In this document: piece by piece, positions 49,200 to 61,024 of the stretch
Layout of the letters: each line of letters opens with the position of its first letter
Position numbering within the stretch: the stretch's first letter is position 1
DNA from: Xanthostigma xanthostigma
Taxonomy: Eukaryota; Arthropoda; Insecta; Raphidioptera; Raphidiidae
Assembly: GCA_963575645.1 (NCBI GenBank)
Contig: OY754470.1
Coordinates: 1,922,001-1,986,000 of the forward strand
Reading direction: 5' to 3'
Length of the DNA stretch: 64,000 bases
Notes under the pieces: generated by a model
Databases searched by the model: none
What the model was told of the DNA's origin: nothing
Seen by the model: the letters and a program-made list of their open reading frames with translations, nothing else
Translations under genes and position numbers: made by a program

Positions 49200-49888
49200 G
49201 GGGCACCTAGAATAACAGTTTAAAAAAAACCCTGTATTTCAAACATTTTATTTTTAGACTAACTATATTTTTGTGATATTTCAATGAATAAGGCCTTATA
49301 GAACATCTTTTAAAGTTCTTGAAAAAATTGTATAAATTTTTTCGGTACAAAATGACGGCGTGGTAAGCATTTATATCAGACGCGTTGCTGTTGTGGTGCC
49401 CAATTTGTGGGCGCAATTACAGCCCTTAGAATAAACCTGGAACATCCATTCAAATAATTGTGGTTAATAACATTCATAACTCGTAGTTCCTATAAAATTT
49501 ATAAAAAGTTGAAAAAAGTATTTAATTTTAAGTTTAAAATTTTTTTTCGATTTTGCATAGTCTTGACCATTTATAAAGATAATTTATAACAATAATTTAC
49601 CAAACAAGTAGGATCAACTACGAATAAAAGTTGTTTTTTATATCTGGTAAAAATCGCAGCCCAAAATCTTTAATAGTTTTTGAGATATTGCGCTCACAAA
49701 CTTTGAAAATGATGTAGGAAAAACGCGTTTAAAAAAATCAGATTCGATAGTGAAAAAATTTGTAATGATCAATTAATATCGTAACTATTATCGTAACAAA
49801 TATCGTTTTGAAATTATGTAGGCATATTTTACATAATATTTCGAACATTTAAAAAAAAATGTTTTGAAGCTGTTACACTAGGTGCCCC
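49200..49888. mobile_element. TIR element, about 689 bp, GGGGCACCTAG ends
   Basis: GGGGCACCTAGAATAACAG at 49200 is mirrored by CTGTTACACTAGGTGCCCC ending at 49888. Interior AT-rich; the frame at 49207-49416 is not recognisable. Superfamily uncertain. Confidence 0.6.
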
Positions 49889-50494
49889 TATGATGGATAT
49901 TTAGAAATTAATGTTTTTGTATCTTTGTGTTGTCTTTCATGTTAAACAATATGTAAATGAATATAACATTCTTAAATATCCTTGATCTAGAACGAGTATA
50001 CCTAAGTGGTTGCATGAAAAGTATGAAATAATCAAGTTTGATTGGGTGTGTGCTTTTTTTCTGTGACGCTTATCGGCGATCACACTTGAAATAGTCAAAG
50101 CAATTCGTTTTTGTCGGGACACACTCTATAACCAGTTGCAAAGCTCCTTATGTAGTGTGGAAACATAACAAATGAATTGGAAGCTCTAAACTTTGAAGAG
50201 AGTCATCTGTTGTAATTTTTCGTAACTGATTTAATTTGTTCCATTCAAGTTTTTTTTTTTCATTATATTTACTCTTTTGTTTTTATATTTCTCTCTTTGT
50301 AGTTAATTTTTTTTATCTCCAGCTAGTGTACACGTGATGTGATATTAATTAAAGGAATGTTAATTAGTTGAACAGGCTCCAGTTCCCGGTCATAATTATA
50401 ATGTCGGAATAATGAAAGAAAGATATAATAATTACTGCGGATATTATTAATTAATAAAATAATCCATTACCAGGATGTTTATTTTATTGACCCA

Positions 50495-51000
50495 TATTCA
50501 AAAAAACTGGCCAAGTGCGAGTAGGACTCGCGCCCCGAGGGTTCCGTACAAACTTGTAGGTATGTAATCGAGTCTCGAAGATTTTTCCCGCTTTGCCGTT
50601 GGAAAACCGTTGTCCCCATACATCGACATAGCTCGCGGTCAGTTTACCAACTAAGTATATAATTGCAAATAGTTCAGATGGACTACCCAAACTGCCAGCC
50701 TAGCGGTCGTACCGTGCTGTATTCAAGAGTTCTCATAATTGTATTTTCATAAATGTTCGAGTATGCTGCTGTATAAACGCACCGTTAGTGGACGCTTGTT
50801 TTGTATTAGAACTGTTACTCTGTAGGTGCGTAACAAAAAAAAATGATTTTTCATTAACTGTTGTTATAGCGGCAATAGAAATACACACTCTGTGAAAATT
50901 TCAACTCTACCTATTACGATTTTATTAGTACGTAAAGCTCATTGATTTCGTAATCTTTAGTCACTTTAAATCGTCAAAATCTTTAGGGTAATTGGGCTTT
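50495..51000. repeat. Dispersed insect repeat (CTGGCCAAGTGCGAGT type)
   Basis: ACTGGCCAAGTGCGAGTAGG followed by ACTCGCGCCCCGAGGGTTCC, and further on GTTGTTATAGCGGCAATAG and CACTCTGTGAAAATTTCAAC, are motifs I associate with an abundant interspersed repeat of lepidopteran genomes. Class unknown, ends not defined. The frame at 50484-50690 is spurious. Confidence 0.5.
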
Positions 51001-51268
51001 TGAATGAAATTTTTTTTTGTCATAAATGGAAAGATCGTATATAAGTTTTATAACAAAACTATTTTTCTTTTTTTTATTTTCGTTATAATTCAAATGTTAT
51101 ATCAAATTAAAAATAAATTTGTGTACCCAGTTCCGAGAACGAGCCGACATTTCCCGAGCATAATGTGACGTCATAATGTTCATTTCTATTATCATCACAT
51201 GCAATTGACACAGTGTTTTAACCTCTCATTGATTGAATACAGCCAATATATTAAGAAATTTATCAAAA

Positions 51269-51445
51269 ATGTCGAATCTTAAACGTTATCGTGCTTGCTT
51301 TGTACAAAGGTTTACGAATATTACATAAAAAACTCCCCACAAAATGTTTTTAAATGTGCCACAAGATGTTACACGTCGAAAACAATGGTGTCAACATCAT
51401 GAAACATCCATTTTTTTGTGTTGCAAGGATCATTTTGAAATTTGA
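51269..51445 (+). pseudogene. Degenerate THAP-domain fragment
   Basis: Reads MSNLKRYRACFVQRFTNIT, then an in-frame stop, then KTPHKMFLNVPQDVTRRKQW and FLCCKDHFEI, then a stop at 51443-51445. This matches the order of a THAP zinc finger (early Cys, FxxVP, RxxW, C-x2-HF) as found at the N-terminus of P-element-like transposases. The internal stop and missing second early Cys show it is dead. A GTAAGT follows at 51447, perhaps the old exon end. Confidence 0.55.
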
Positions 51446-53638
51446 TGTAAGTATTTTAATATAATACTGTAATTAATAATAATTTATATCAACGTATAAA
51501 TTTAAATATCTGGGTGACCGAACTTTGCTTGGAATAGTTCAATAAACATATTATTAATTTGCTGTGATTTGTTGATTTTGTACTATTTTTTTTTTACGAA
51601 ACGAATTAATTTCAATGTTATGTATTTTTTAAACGAGAAATCCAAGATTCAACTTTACCAACTATTTTTCTCTATAATAACAGTCGTTCCCTTTGTAAAT
51701 ATTATTTATGTTGGACGTCATTTTGAAATCTGCCGCCGTTATTTTAGATCCTTTAAAAATTGTCGTTTCGGATGTAATTTTACTCACCCATTGTCATTTC
51801 TCGGCACTCATTTTTAAGAATAATATGGTATATCAATTTTATCGATGTATTTTTCTTATCAATGTCTTGTATAATATTTCAATCAATAATATTTGCTTTG
51901 CATAGGCCACAAAAAAACTCACAAAAATCGATATTCAAGGAAATGTAGTACCTACATACATAATACTTAATATCTTTTAATAATAGACTAGTAGGTATGA
52001 GCTTGTTTTTTCTCATATTAAGATAACAATTGAAAAAATTAGTAACAATGTGACAACAATAAAAATTTTCAAACAATGAAATAAAATAGTGTATTTCAGT
52101 TACATTATGATGTACCAGAATTTTTTGAACCATAACTCGCATATCTACACATGACAAAAATGGTGTGTGGTACATGCGATTAAGTATTTGCCAGCTGGTA
52201 AAGACTGTAAGTTCAGAACAGAGCGTCATTAAAAATATAAACCGATTTTCATACTTAAAAGCCGCTGTGTATTTTAATATGTCGTGAAAAGGTATGTTTC
52301 AACTAGAAATATAATCTTTATATCTTTCGAGTGACACCCTACAAATAATAATAATAAATAATAAATTAACTAATTATATTTAATGAAAAATATTTAGTTT
52401 CTCATAAATTACAGTCACATTATTATTTAAAATAAAAAACTTAACCTCAGCTGAATTGAACCGAAAATGTATCATTTTTTAGAAAATCTGTGATCATAAA
52501 TAATATCTACAGTATGTATATTAGCAGAATTGGCTTTTATAAAAGCTTTGTCACACATTATTAAATAGAATTACTTGTCAACAATATTTTTTTATACTAA
52601 ATTTAGAATAGTTTTAGTCAATACACAATATGTAGAAGCCATTGATATATACATTTTAACAATATGACGTCACAACTGTCAAAAACAATTTTAGTGCGTT
52701 TACGGTCACGTGATTTTTTTAAATATTTTATCAATTTTAAATTGCTTATAATTAATTTAAAAAAAGTTTTTTGAAAGTTTTTCGCATCGATTATCAATAT
52801 TATTTATAATAAAGTTTTAAGATACAATAAAAAAGTCGATAATTATTTTTTTTTCAAAAGCCTAATTCCCGTAGTCCTAAAAAGCTGAAATTTGGTATGC
52901 ATGCTGGGTTCACTTGTAAGTAACGGGAAAATTAAAAAAACTGGAGATTTTTCTGCTCCCACTTATCCCTGTTAGTTAACGATTTAATTAAATGGAAACA
53001 AAATAATTTTTTGTTCGACTTTTTAAGTTTTATAAGTACTAAGGGTTTATTCTTTTTTAGGTACCTATATATTAAACAAATATATATTAGAATTGTATTA
53101 AAAACAACGTAAATCTTCTTGTTAACTGAAAAGTTGCTTTGTTATAAAGTAAATTAAAATGTCTAAAACATACTTCAGGTGGGCACAAATTTTTAATTAT
53201 TAAAAAAATAATTATGGAGAAAGAGTTTTTATATAATTGTGTAATAATGTACCAAATTCCGTTGGAATGAAACTGTTTTAATTAAACTTTTATATATTTT
53301 TATATCATTTAAATAGGGATGGAAAAATGTAGATGATGGACCAAGCGACAAGCGTGTTTATGAAAATAATTTCGAGTTTGCGTTTTCATCAGTATTTTAA
53401 ACAAGGTATTACGACCTGATTTTAAATCTGTGATTTTTATATCAATGAAAAAGTCTTGAAAATAAGAAAATACATTTTATTTTGTTTTGATTTTTGTCTG
53501 CAATTCAAGGTGGGTGAATTTGTTGGATAATGAAGCACCTACAATGTTCTGTTCTCCTGATTTTTTAGAGCAAAAATTCATTGAAATAAAAACAATCTGG
53601 ATTAAATGATTTAAAGAACAAATCATTGCTTCACACGA

Positions 53639-53990
53639 TTCATGTATTGAAGCTTGCTTTGTAGGTGGCTTTGATGCGCGCGCAATGACAGTTCGAATGT
53701 TAACAAAAGTGGACGTTTATTGTGTCTGAACAGAACATACGCTATGACGCCGTATTTATATGCGAGCGTTTGTCCACGGTTACAAGATACTGTTTTCTGA
53801 TTGGTTCTTTGCTCAAAACAAACAGACAAGCTAGTACGAAAAATATCCCCGGTTTTAATTTTGAAATACATCTTGTGTCCTCGCACACAAGTCCGGAGTG
53901 ACGTCATTTCCATCCTCGTAGCCAGCCCGCCAATCAGCACAAGTCCCAGCAGTTATTTTTGCGGCAAAACCAGCCTCGTGTGCAGCGGCC
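53639..53990. mobile_element. TIR element, GGCCGCTGCACACGAGGC family, copy 3 (5'-truncated)
   Basis: Right end ACCAGCCTCGTGTGCAGCGG then CC at 53990. Internal GCGCGCAATGACAG, TTAACAAAAGTGGACG and TGATTGGTTCTT match copies 1 and 2. The left terminus is missing. Frames at 53623-54019 are artefacts. Confidence 0.65.
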
Positions 53991-54057
53991 TTAGGTGTTT
54001 TCGTGTAGATTCTTTTTAATTTTTTCCATTTTGCTGTGACAAAAACTTACATATATA

Positions 54058-54702
54058 CAGGGTATCCCAGAAGTCACGCACTTCCTCGTAGGGATCGAAA
54101 GAGAAAATTATTCTGAGACGAAAAGTCCTTAGCCATTTTTTAATCAGACGCATAGATAATTAATTAATTATTAATTAATGAAAGTGACCAATCAGGAGCG
54201 ATTTGATTTGTTTTCCGATTTTATTTGTTTTTCTCCCGACAGTCACTGGATGTTTTTTTTAATAAAGATTATCGGAGTAATTTTTAATTAAAAAAAATGT
54301 TATTTTTAAGGTTAAAAAGTAATACAAGCGTCAATTAAATTTGTTTATAATTATTAGAGTAATTAAAAAAAAGTATAAATTTAATCCATTAGATCTTCAA
54401 AATGTCCTCCGTTCTCCTGAATACAGAGCCGGCAGCGCTTGAGAAGATTTCCTCGGACAGCTTCTAGCATTTCTGGAGTGACTGTTGTCTCAGCAGCATG
54501 AATTCTTGCAATGGTCTCCAAGATACGGGACAAAAACAAATAAAATCGGAAAACAAATCAAATCGCTCCTGATTGGTCACTTTCATTAATTAATAATTAA
54601 TGATCTATGCGTCAGATTAAAAAATGGCTAAGGACTTTTTGTCTCAGAATAATTTTCTCTTTCGATCCCTACGAGGAAGTGCCTGACTTCTGGGACACCC
54701 GA
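54058..54702. mobile_element. Mariner-like element, about 645 bp, long inverted repeats
   Basis: CAGGGTATCCCAGAAGTCAC and its inverse GACTTCTGGGACACCC... bound arms of about 170 bp (shared CTCGTAGGGATCG, AATCAGGAGCG, TCCGATTTTATTTG), next to TA-rich target DNA. The centre holds the C-terminal end of a transposase (54381-54530). An internal-deletion derivative of an autonomous element. Confidence 0.75.
54381..54530 (-). pseudogene. C-terminal remnant of a mariner-like transposase
   Basis: Forty-nine codons read SRILETIARIHAAETT...LLKRCRLCIQENGGHFEDL and end at TAA. The RCRxCIxxxGGHFExL ending is typical of the C-terminus of Tc1/mariner-related transposases or host-expanded proteins abundant in insects. 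The catalytic region is absent. Confidence 0.6.
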
Positions 54703-56246
54703 TATATAACACACAATCAGCTCGCAGTTGCAGTGTATATTTAATTTCTTTTGATAACATTTCTTTTGTCAGTTTGAGAATTGCGCCAAGATGGTTTACA
54801 CTGTCCGCAAGTCTGTTATGAAAACAAAATAAAACATTGTTGTGGAAAGTGTAAACCACATTGTCGCAAATCGTTTTATTGGTATAACGATTTTCAATTG
54901 ATAAAAAAAAAGTATTAGTTACTATACTCACTGATACTTCCTGTTTTTATAAACTGCAGATAACGCGTTCTTATCACCAACAGCTGACCGTTATTTTGAG
55001 TGGAAAAAAACAGAGTTTTATCAACAAAATGGAATAATATTCAATTCACACGCGAAAATGACTAACCAAAAAAAAAAACAAATTCAGAGGTCAGAAAATG
55101 AGCGTCCCGAGGCCTAAATTTTGTTATAAAGTGGGTGTTTTAAAATTCAATGGTTTAATTACTTAAGATTTTTTAAGTAATAATGTCATCTTTCGTATGT
55201 CATATTTAATTGTTTTTTGCGTGGGTATAAGTAAATAATAATGTGGCATTTTCCATTTTCTTGGTTAGTCTAATCCTCTATTTTCTGAAATATTAGGTCT
55301 TCAAATAAGCTGAAAAAAATTGTATGAAGGGTTTAAATAATTCAAATTTCAGTAATTCTAATTTATAATTGTAATGTATTTTTAAAATAAATTACTAAGT
55401 TTTTAATATATTTTACAAACTTATCAAATAACTGAAATTCGAGTTCTTCTGTTATTTACAAAGAAAAAAATATGTCAAATATTTTTATATTTCTGTACTT
55501 TGTGAGCATTGAAGTCTCTTCAGTATTATTTTTGTGTTGTAGACAACTCATTAATTGTTAGCTTATTTTTAAATAAAAAATAATAAAATAATCATAATAA
55601 ACAAATTATTATTTAAATCGATACGCTATACAGATATTATTGCACCATTTATTTAAATTACTTATCACAGAACCTTAACTACCAGAACTTAAGAAAATAC
55701 TTATTTATTTACATTAAGTACAAAGAACTTGTCAGTAATATTTTATCATTTTATGGTTAGTAAGAAATAACATTCTAAAATTGTACAGAAAATTAGTTTG
55801 TTTTATAAAAACGTGATTATTTCTAATGTTAAATAGAATCGGCCGTTACGTGATGTTTAGTACTTTTTACTTTAATTAAATAGGGTTTTTATTTATTTAT
55901 ACTTAAAGGCGGGGCTTCACCAGATTTGGCATAGACCACCGGCTTTTTTCGAAGAAACATTGAAATAAACATATTCGTGTAGGCCGTCCAATTTTTTCAA
56001 ACAAACTATTTTTAACCGTGCCTTGATTATGTTGAGAAAACTAAGAGAAAAAAACTAAGAAAAATTACTTTTAGAATACATATGTACTGTGAAATGAAAT
56101 ATTTTGTATTATATTGGTTCACATGAGGAAAACGTTATTTTTGACATTAACATACTTAAATTAATCACTACGAGTATTAATATTATAATAATTTAACACA
56201 AAAAACACGAAGCATTTAAACAGCAATATTAACAAAATAAATAAAA

Positions 56247-56252
56247 TTTATT
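56247..56252 (-). terminator. Candidate polyadenylation signal of gene B
   Basis: AATAAA on the minus strand about 230 nt after the gene B stop codon. Plausible position, but AT-rich surroundings make chance matches likely. Confidence 0.35.
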
Positions 56253-56484
56253 TTTAAAAATCTTAAAATATACAGCGTCAGGTATAATTTTCAAACGTAT
56301 ATTTAAACGTTTTGTAAAATTATTATTAATTATTTTGACACTGTTCAATTATTAAAATTGTACTGGTATCACAGGTAAATGCATTATAAAACAAATTATG
56401 TCGCGGGGATCGATTTTTAAATCACGACTTTTCAAAAATTAAAAAAAAATATATTTCAGTCCAATTCACCGCGCAAAACTATTT

Positions 56485-59400
56485 TTAAGTTAATTGATCT
56501 TTATTTTTCACATAGAATACGTTTTTATACCACCTTCCTGAATCACTAGAATTTTTTCTCGTGTAAAATTTGATCATGGCTGCCACAACCACAATTGCAA
56601 CCAAAACACATAACGCAATAATGACAATCATCAACCAAGGCAATTGATCATCAACATGCAATGATGTGGCATGATAAACTATTGGCGGTGCCATGCAATT
56701 ATATTTGTCTGTGTCATCTTTTTGAAAACCTTCATTGCACTCGCAGAAATTCGGAGCTGTACAATTGCCGTTGACGCATTCATGATCACATTGAGGCGTA
56801 CATGAATAATTTGAAATTTTCAAGTATCCTTTTTTACAATTGCATATTTCTGGTTTTGAACAAAATCCATTGACGCACGGTTCCGTGCAAATGGGTGCGC
56901 AGACACCGTTCGGCAGTTTGTCGTAACCATTAAGACATTGGCATGTATTTGGAGCTATGCAGAGTCCGTTTTTACAAGGTTTTGAACAAATAGGTTTGCA
57001 AGCACCGCCTACTGTTTTGTAGAAACCTTTCAAGCACGTGCATTTGTCTGGCGACGAACAGAAACCATTCGGTTCGCATTGTTTTGAACATTTAGGTTTG
57101 CACGTACCGTTTATTTCATGATATCCCTTCAGACACGCGCAAGTTTCGGGCGCTGAACAAAAACTATGCTTGTCGCATTTAGTTGAGCAGATTGGGTAAC
57201 AGGTGTTGTTCCCGTCATTTTCAAAACCGTTTAGACAAGTACACTTTTCAGGTGCTGAACAAAAACCGTTGATGCAAGGCACAGAGCAAATTGGTTCGCA
57301 CGTATCATTCTCAGATTTCCCATAACCGTTGAAACATGAACATGTTTCAGGTTTCGAACAGAAACCGTTCTCACAAGGTTGCGAACAAATAGGTTTACAA
57401 CTTTGATTTTCTTCTTCTTGGTAACCATCGAAACATGTGCAAGTTTCTGGTTCAGAACAAAAACCATTCTGGCACGGTTTCGTACAAATAGGTCGACAGG
57501 TGTCATTGGCTATTTTTTCGTAGCCTTTTAAACAGCTGCACGTTTCCGGTTCAGAACAGTAACCGTTTTCGCATGGTTTCGAGCAGATTGGTTCACACGT
57601 ACCGGAGTTAGATTTTTGATAACCGTCATAGCAAAGACAGTGTTCCGGTGTTGTGCAATAACCATTTTTACACGGAACTGAACAAACCGCAATGCACGAT
57701 CCATTTTCAGCTTCTTGATAACCATTTATACAAGTGCACGTTTCAGGATGAGAACAATATGCATTTTTACATGGTTTTGAACATATTGGCTGGCAAGTAT
57801 TATTTTCAGTTTTTTCATAACCTTTGAAACAACTGCATGTTTCTGGTTCGGAACAAAAACCATTTTCACAGGTATTTAAACAGATCGGCGTACAAAATGT
57901 GGCGTTTTCTTTTACGTATCCTTTCAGACATGTACAGGTTTCTGGTTCAGAACAATAACCATTCTTACATGGTGTCGAACAGACGGGTTCACAGGTTTGG
58001 TTTTTGTTTTTTTCGTATCCCTGCAAACACGTACAAACTTCTGGTTCAGAGCAATAACCGTTTTTGCATTGTTGAGAACAAATAGGTCGACAAGTGGTAC
58101 TGTCTTCTCTTTCATAACCATCGAAGCAACTACAGATTTCAGGTTTTGAACAATAACCGTTTTCACATTGTTCTGAACACACTGGATAACACGTGTCGTT
58201 TGATCCTTTTTCATAGCCTCCTAAGCAACTACACATTTCCGGTTCTGAACAATATCCATTTTCGCATGGTTTCGAGCAAACGGGTTCACAGTTATCATTT
58301 TCGTCTTTCTGATAACCCTTAAAGCAGGCACATGTTTCTGGCATTGAACAATAGCCATTTTCACATGGTTCTGAACAAACCGGTTGACATGTGACGTTTT
58401 CGTCTTTTTCGTAACCTTCGAAGCACGTACATGTTTCAGGTTCTGAACAATAACCATATACACATTCTTTAGTACAGATTGGAAGGCAAGTGTCATTTTC
58501 CTTTGTGTAACCATCGAAACATTGATACGTTTCGGGCTCTGAACAAAAACTATTTTCAGGTAGTCTCGAGCAAACCGGTTCGCAATTATAATTTTCATCT
58601 TTCTGATAACCCTTAAAGCAAGTACATGTTTCAGGTTCTGAACAGTATCCGTTCTCACATGTTTGTGAACAAACAGGTTTGCAAGTACCATTTTCTTCTT
58701 TTTCGTAACCGTTTAAACACGTACAAGTTTCCGGTGCTGAACAAAATCCATTCTCACATGGATTTGAGCAAACCGGTTGACAAGTGTCAGTTCCGTCTTT
58801 TTCGTAACCTTCGTAGCAGGTGCATATTTCAGGTTCTGAACAATATCCATTTTCACAAGACTTTGAACAAACTGGCTTGCATTTTTCATGTTCGTTTTTA
58901 GCGTAACCGTTATGACAAGTGCATACTTCTGGTTCTGAACAATAACCGTTTTCGCACAACTCAGAGCAGACTGGTTCACAGGTATTAGTTTCTGATTTTT
59001 TATAACCATCGTTACAGATACACGTTGTTGGACTGGTGCAATAACCGTTAATACATGGTACTGAACAGACTGCAATGCAAGAATCATTTTCAGCTTTTTG
59101 GTAGCCGTCGTAGCATGAACAAGTTTCTGGCTTCGAGCAATAACCGTTTGTGCATGATTTGGAGCAAGTCGGCTGGCACAAATCATTCTCATCTTTGTGA
59201 TAGCCATCTAAACAATTGCATATTTCCGGTTGAATACAGTGTCCATTTTGACAACCGTTCGTACAAACCGGTTCGCAAACATTAGAAATATTTCTATAGC
59301 CGTCCAAACATTCACAAGTCTCTGGGGCTACGCATTTTGCACTAATCGCGCACGGCGCTGAACATACAGGCTTACAAAATCCGTTGGTGCTTTTTAAGTA

Positions 59401-61024
59401 TCCGTCAAAACAAGTGCATTTGTTTGGCGATGAACAAAAACCGGTTGGTTCACAAGACTGTGAACATTTCGGTTTACATTCGTCGTTTATTTTTTCATAA
59501 CCTTTTAAACAAGTACATATGCCGGGTTCCGAGCAAAAACCGTGTGGTTCACATGAATTTAGGCAAACTGGTTCACAGAAATTGAAATCGTTTTTTCCGG
59601 ATCCTGCGAAATGAACAGTTTCATTCTTTTTATAACCTTCGAAACAAGTGCATGTCTCAGGCGCTGAACAATACCCGTTGTCACAAGGACTTGAACAGAT
59701 TGGAATGCATGTACCGTTTTCAGCCTCTTTGAATCCATCCAGACAAGTGCATGTTTCAGGGGCTGAACAGTAAGCGTTGAGGCATGTTTGGGAACAGATC
59801 GGATAACATGTACCGTTTTTCAATTTTTCGTATCCATCCAAACAAGAACACGTTTCAGGCGCTGAACAAAAACCGTTATAGCATGTTTTGGAGCAAACTG
59901 GTGTGCATTTATATTTTTCTGAATTTCTATATCCATCTGAACAAGTACATGTTTCGGGAGCTGAACAATGACCGTTTTCGCATTGTTCGGAGCAAATCGG
60001 ATGGCACTCTCCATTTTCACCTTTTCGATAACCGTCTAAACAGGAACATGTTTCTGGTTCGGAGCAAAATCCATTCACACATTCTTGAGAACAGATCGGT
60101 TGGCAGGTACCGTCAATAGCTTTTTTGTAACCTTGATGACAGGTGCATATTTCTGGTGCTGAGCAATAACCGTTCGTGCAAGGTTTTGTACAAACTGGCT
60201 CACAGATACCATGATCCATGACATAACCGGCGTTGCATGTACAATTATCTGGTGCCACGCACTGACCATTCTTACACGGATTCGAACAAACCGGTTTGCA
60301 CAAATTGGTTTCGCTTTTAATGTAACCATTAAAACAATTGCATGTTTCAGGCGCTGAACAAAAACTGTTAATGCACGGCTTACTACATACCGGTATACAG
60401 AGCGTTTCATTTAGTCTAGTGTACCCTTTTTTACAAGTACATTTTTCCGGTGCAGTACAAATACCATTTTCACAAGGTTTGTGGCAAATCGGTTTACAGC
60501 TACCACTTTTTTCTATATAACCCGGCGGACATCCGCAAAGTTTCGAATATTCACCGTTGATTTTAAATCGCTGACAATTTTTTTCGCATTGACCTTTCGA
60601 ATTTTTCACATAGCCTTTTTTACAACTGCACACGTCTGGAGCGGAACAGTATTGGAACTTGCCACACTTTTTCCGACAAAACGGTTCGCAAATGCCTCTT
60701 TTTTTCACGTAGCCTTCGTTGCAAAAACAATTGTTGGGCGTTTTACAGTAACCATTTCCGCACGGTTTCGAACAAAACGGTTCGCAGTGTTCTAACGTCT
60801 TGTTGAAAATATATCCTTCCATGCAATTTGGAATTGTTCGAGTGTTCTCGCAGCGTTTGGTTTCGTCGGAACACTGAATGTCGCAATACAGATCGCAGTT
60901 GCAGCGTCCTTTGTAAATGACCGACGACTTACAACATTGACTTAGCTCACCTTTTATAGCTGAATAGAGATCGAATTCTTTACATTTTGCTGACATATAA
61001 CAAAGGGTTGTTTGATTTACCCAC
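56485..61024 (-). CDS. Gene B exon 2: Nimrod/Eater-like phagocytic receptor, 41 NIM repeats
   Basis: Joined to exon 1 (63182-63091) this gives 1543 aa. Residues 32-110 are a cysteine-rich N-terminal region with a CC pair at 61-62, reminiscent of the CCxGY motif of Nimrod proteins. Residues 111-1474 are 41 tandem NIM repeats (C-x-P-x-C-x3-C-x-N-G-x-C-x2-P-x2-C-x-C-x2-G-Y), about 33 residues each, uninterrupted by introns. Repeat 3 is divergent, repeat 12 has an 11-residue insertion, and repeat 23 lacks two cysteines. A membrane helix at about 1495-1515 precedes a 28-residue tail with YKNV, a possible YxxPhi sorting signal. Nimrod-family proteins (Eater, NimC1) bind bacteria or particles on hemocytes. 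I infer that role from the family. Eater is the closest architecture (many NIM repeats, one helix), but orthology is not shown. Antisense and alternate-frame ORFs over it are shadows. Confidence 0.93.

Larger units (their letters stand above)
35707..56484. other. About 20.8 kb intergenic region, transposon remnants only
   Basis: No complete gene was recognised. Elements I can define are listed separately. Stretches with nothing recognisable include about 35.8-37.5, 38.2-39.5, 40.8-42.7, 43.3-45.1, 45.4-47.1, 51.5-53.6 and 54.8-56.4 kb. The upstream exon(s) and promoter of gene A should lie somewhere here but could not be placed. Confidence 0.55.

Noticed and set aside
57231..60795. Many 60-160-codon frames on both strands across the NIM repeat exon
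   Set aside because: They arise from the periodic codon pattern of the NIM array in other frames; none has the cysteine pattern or independent signals.
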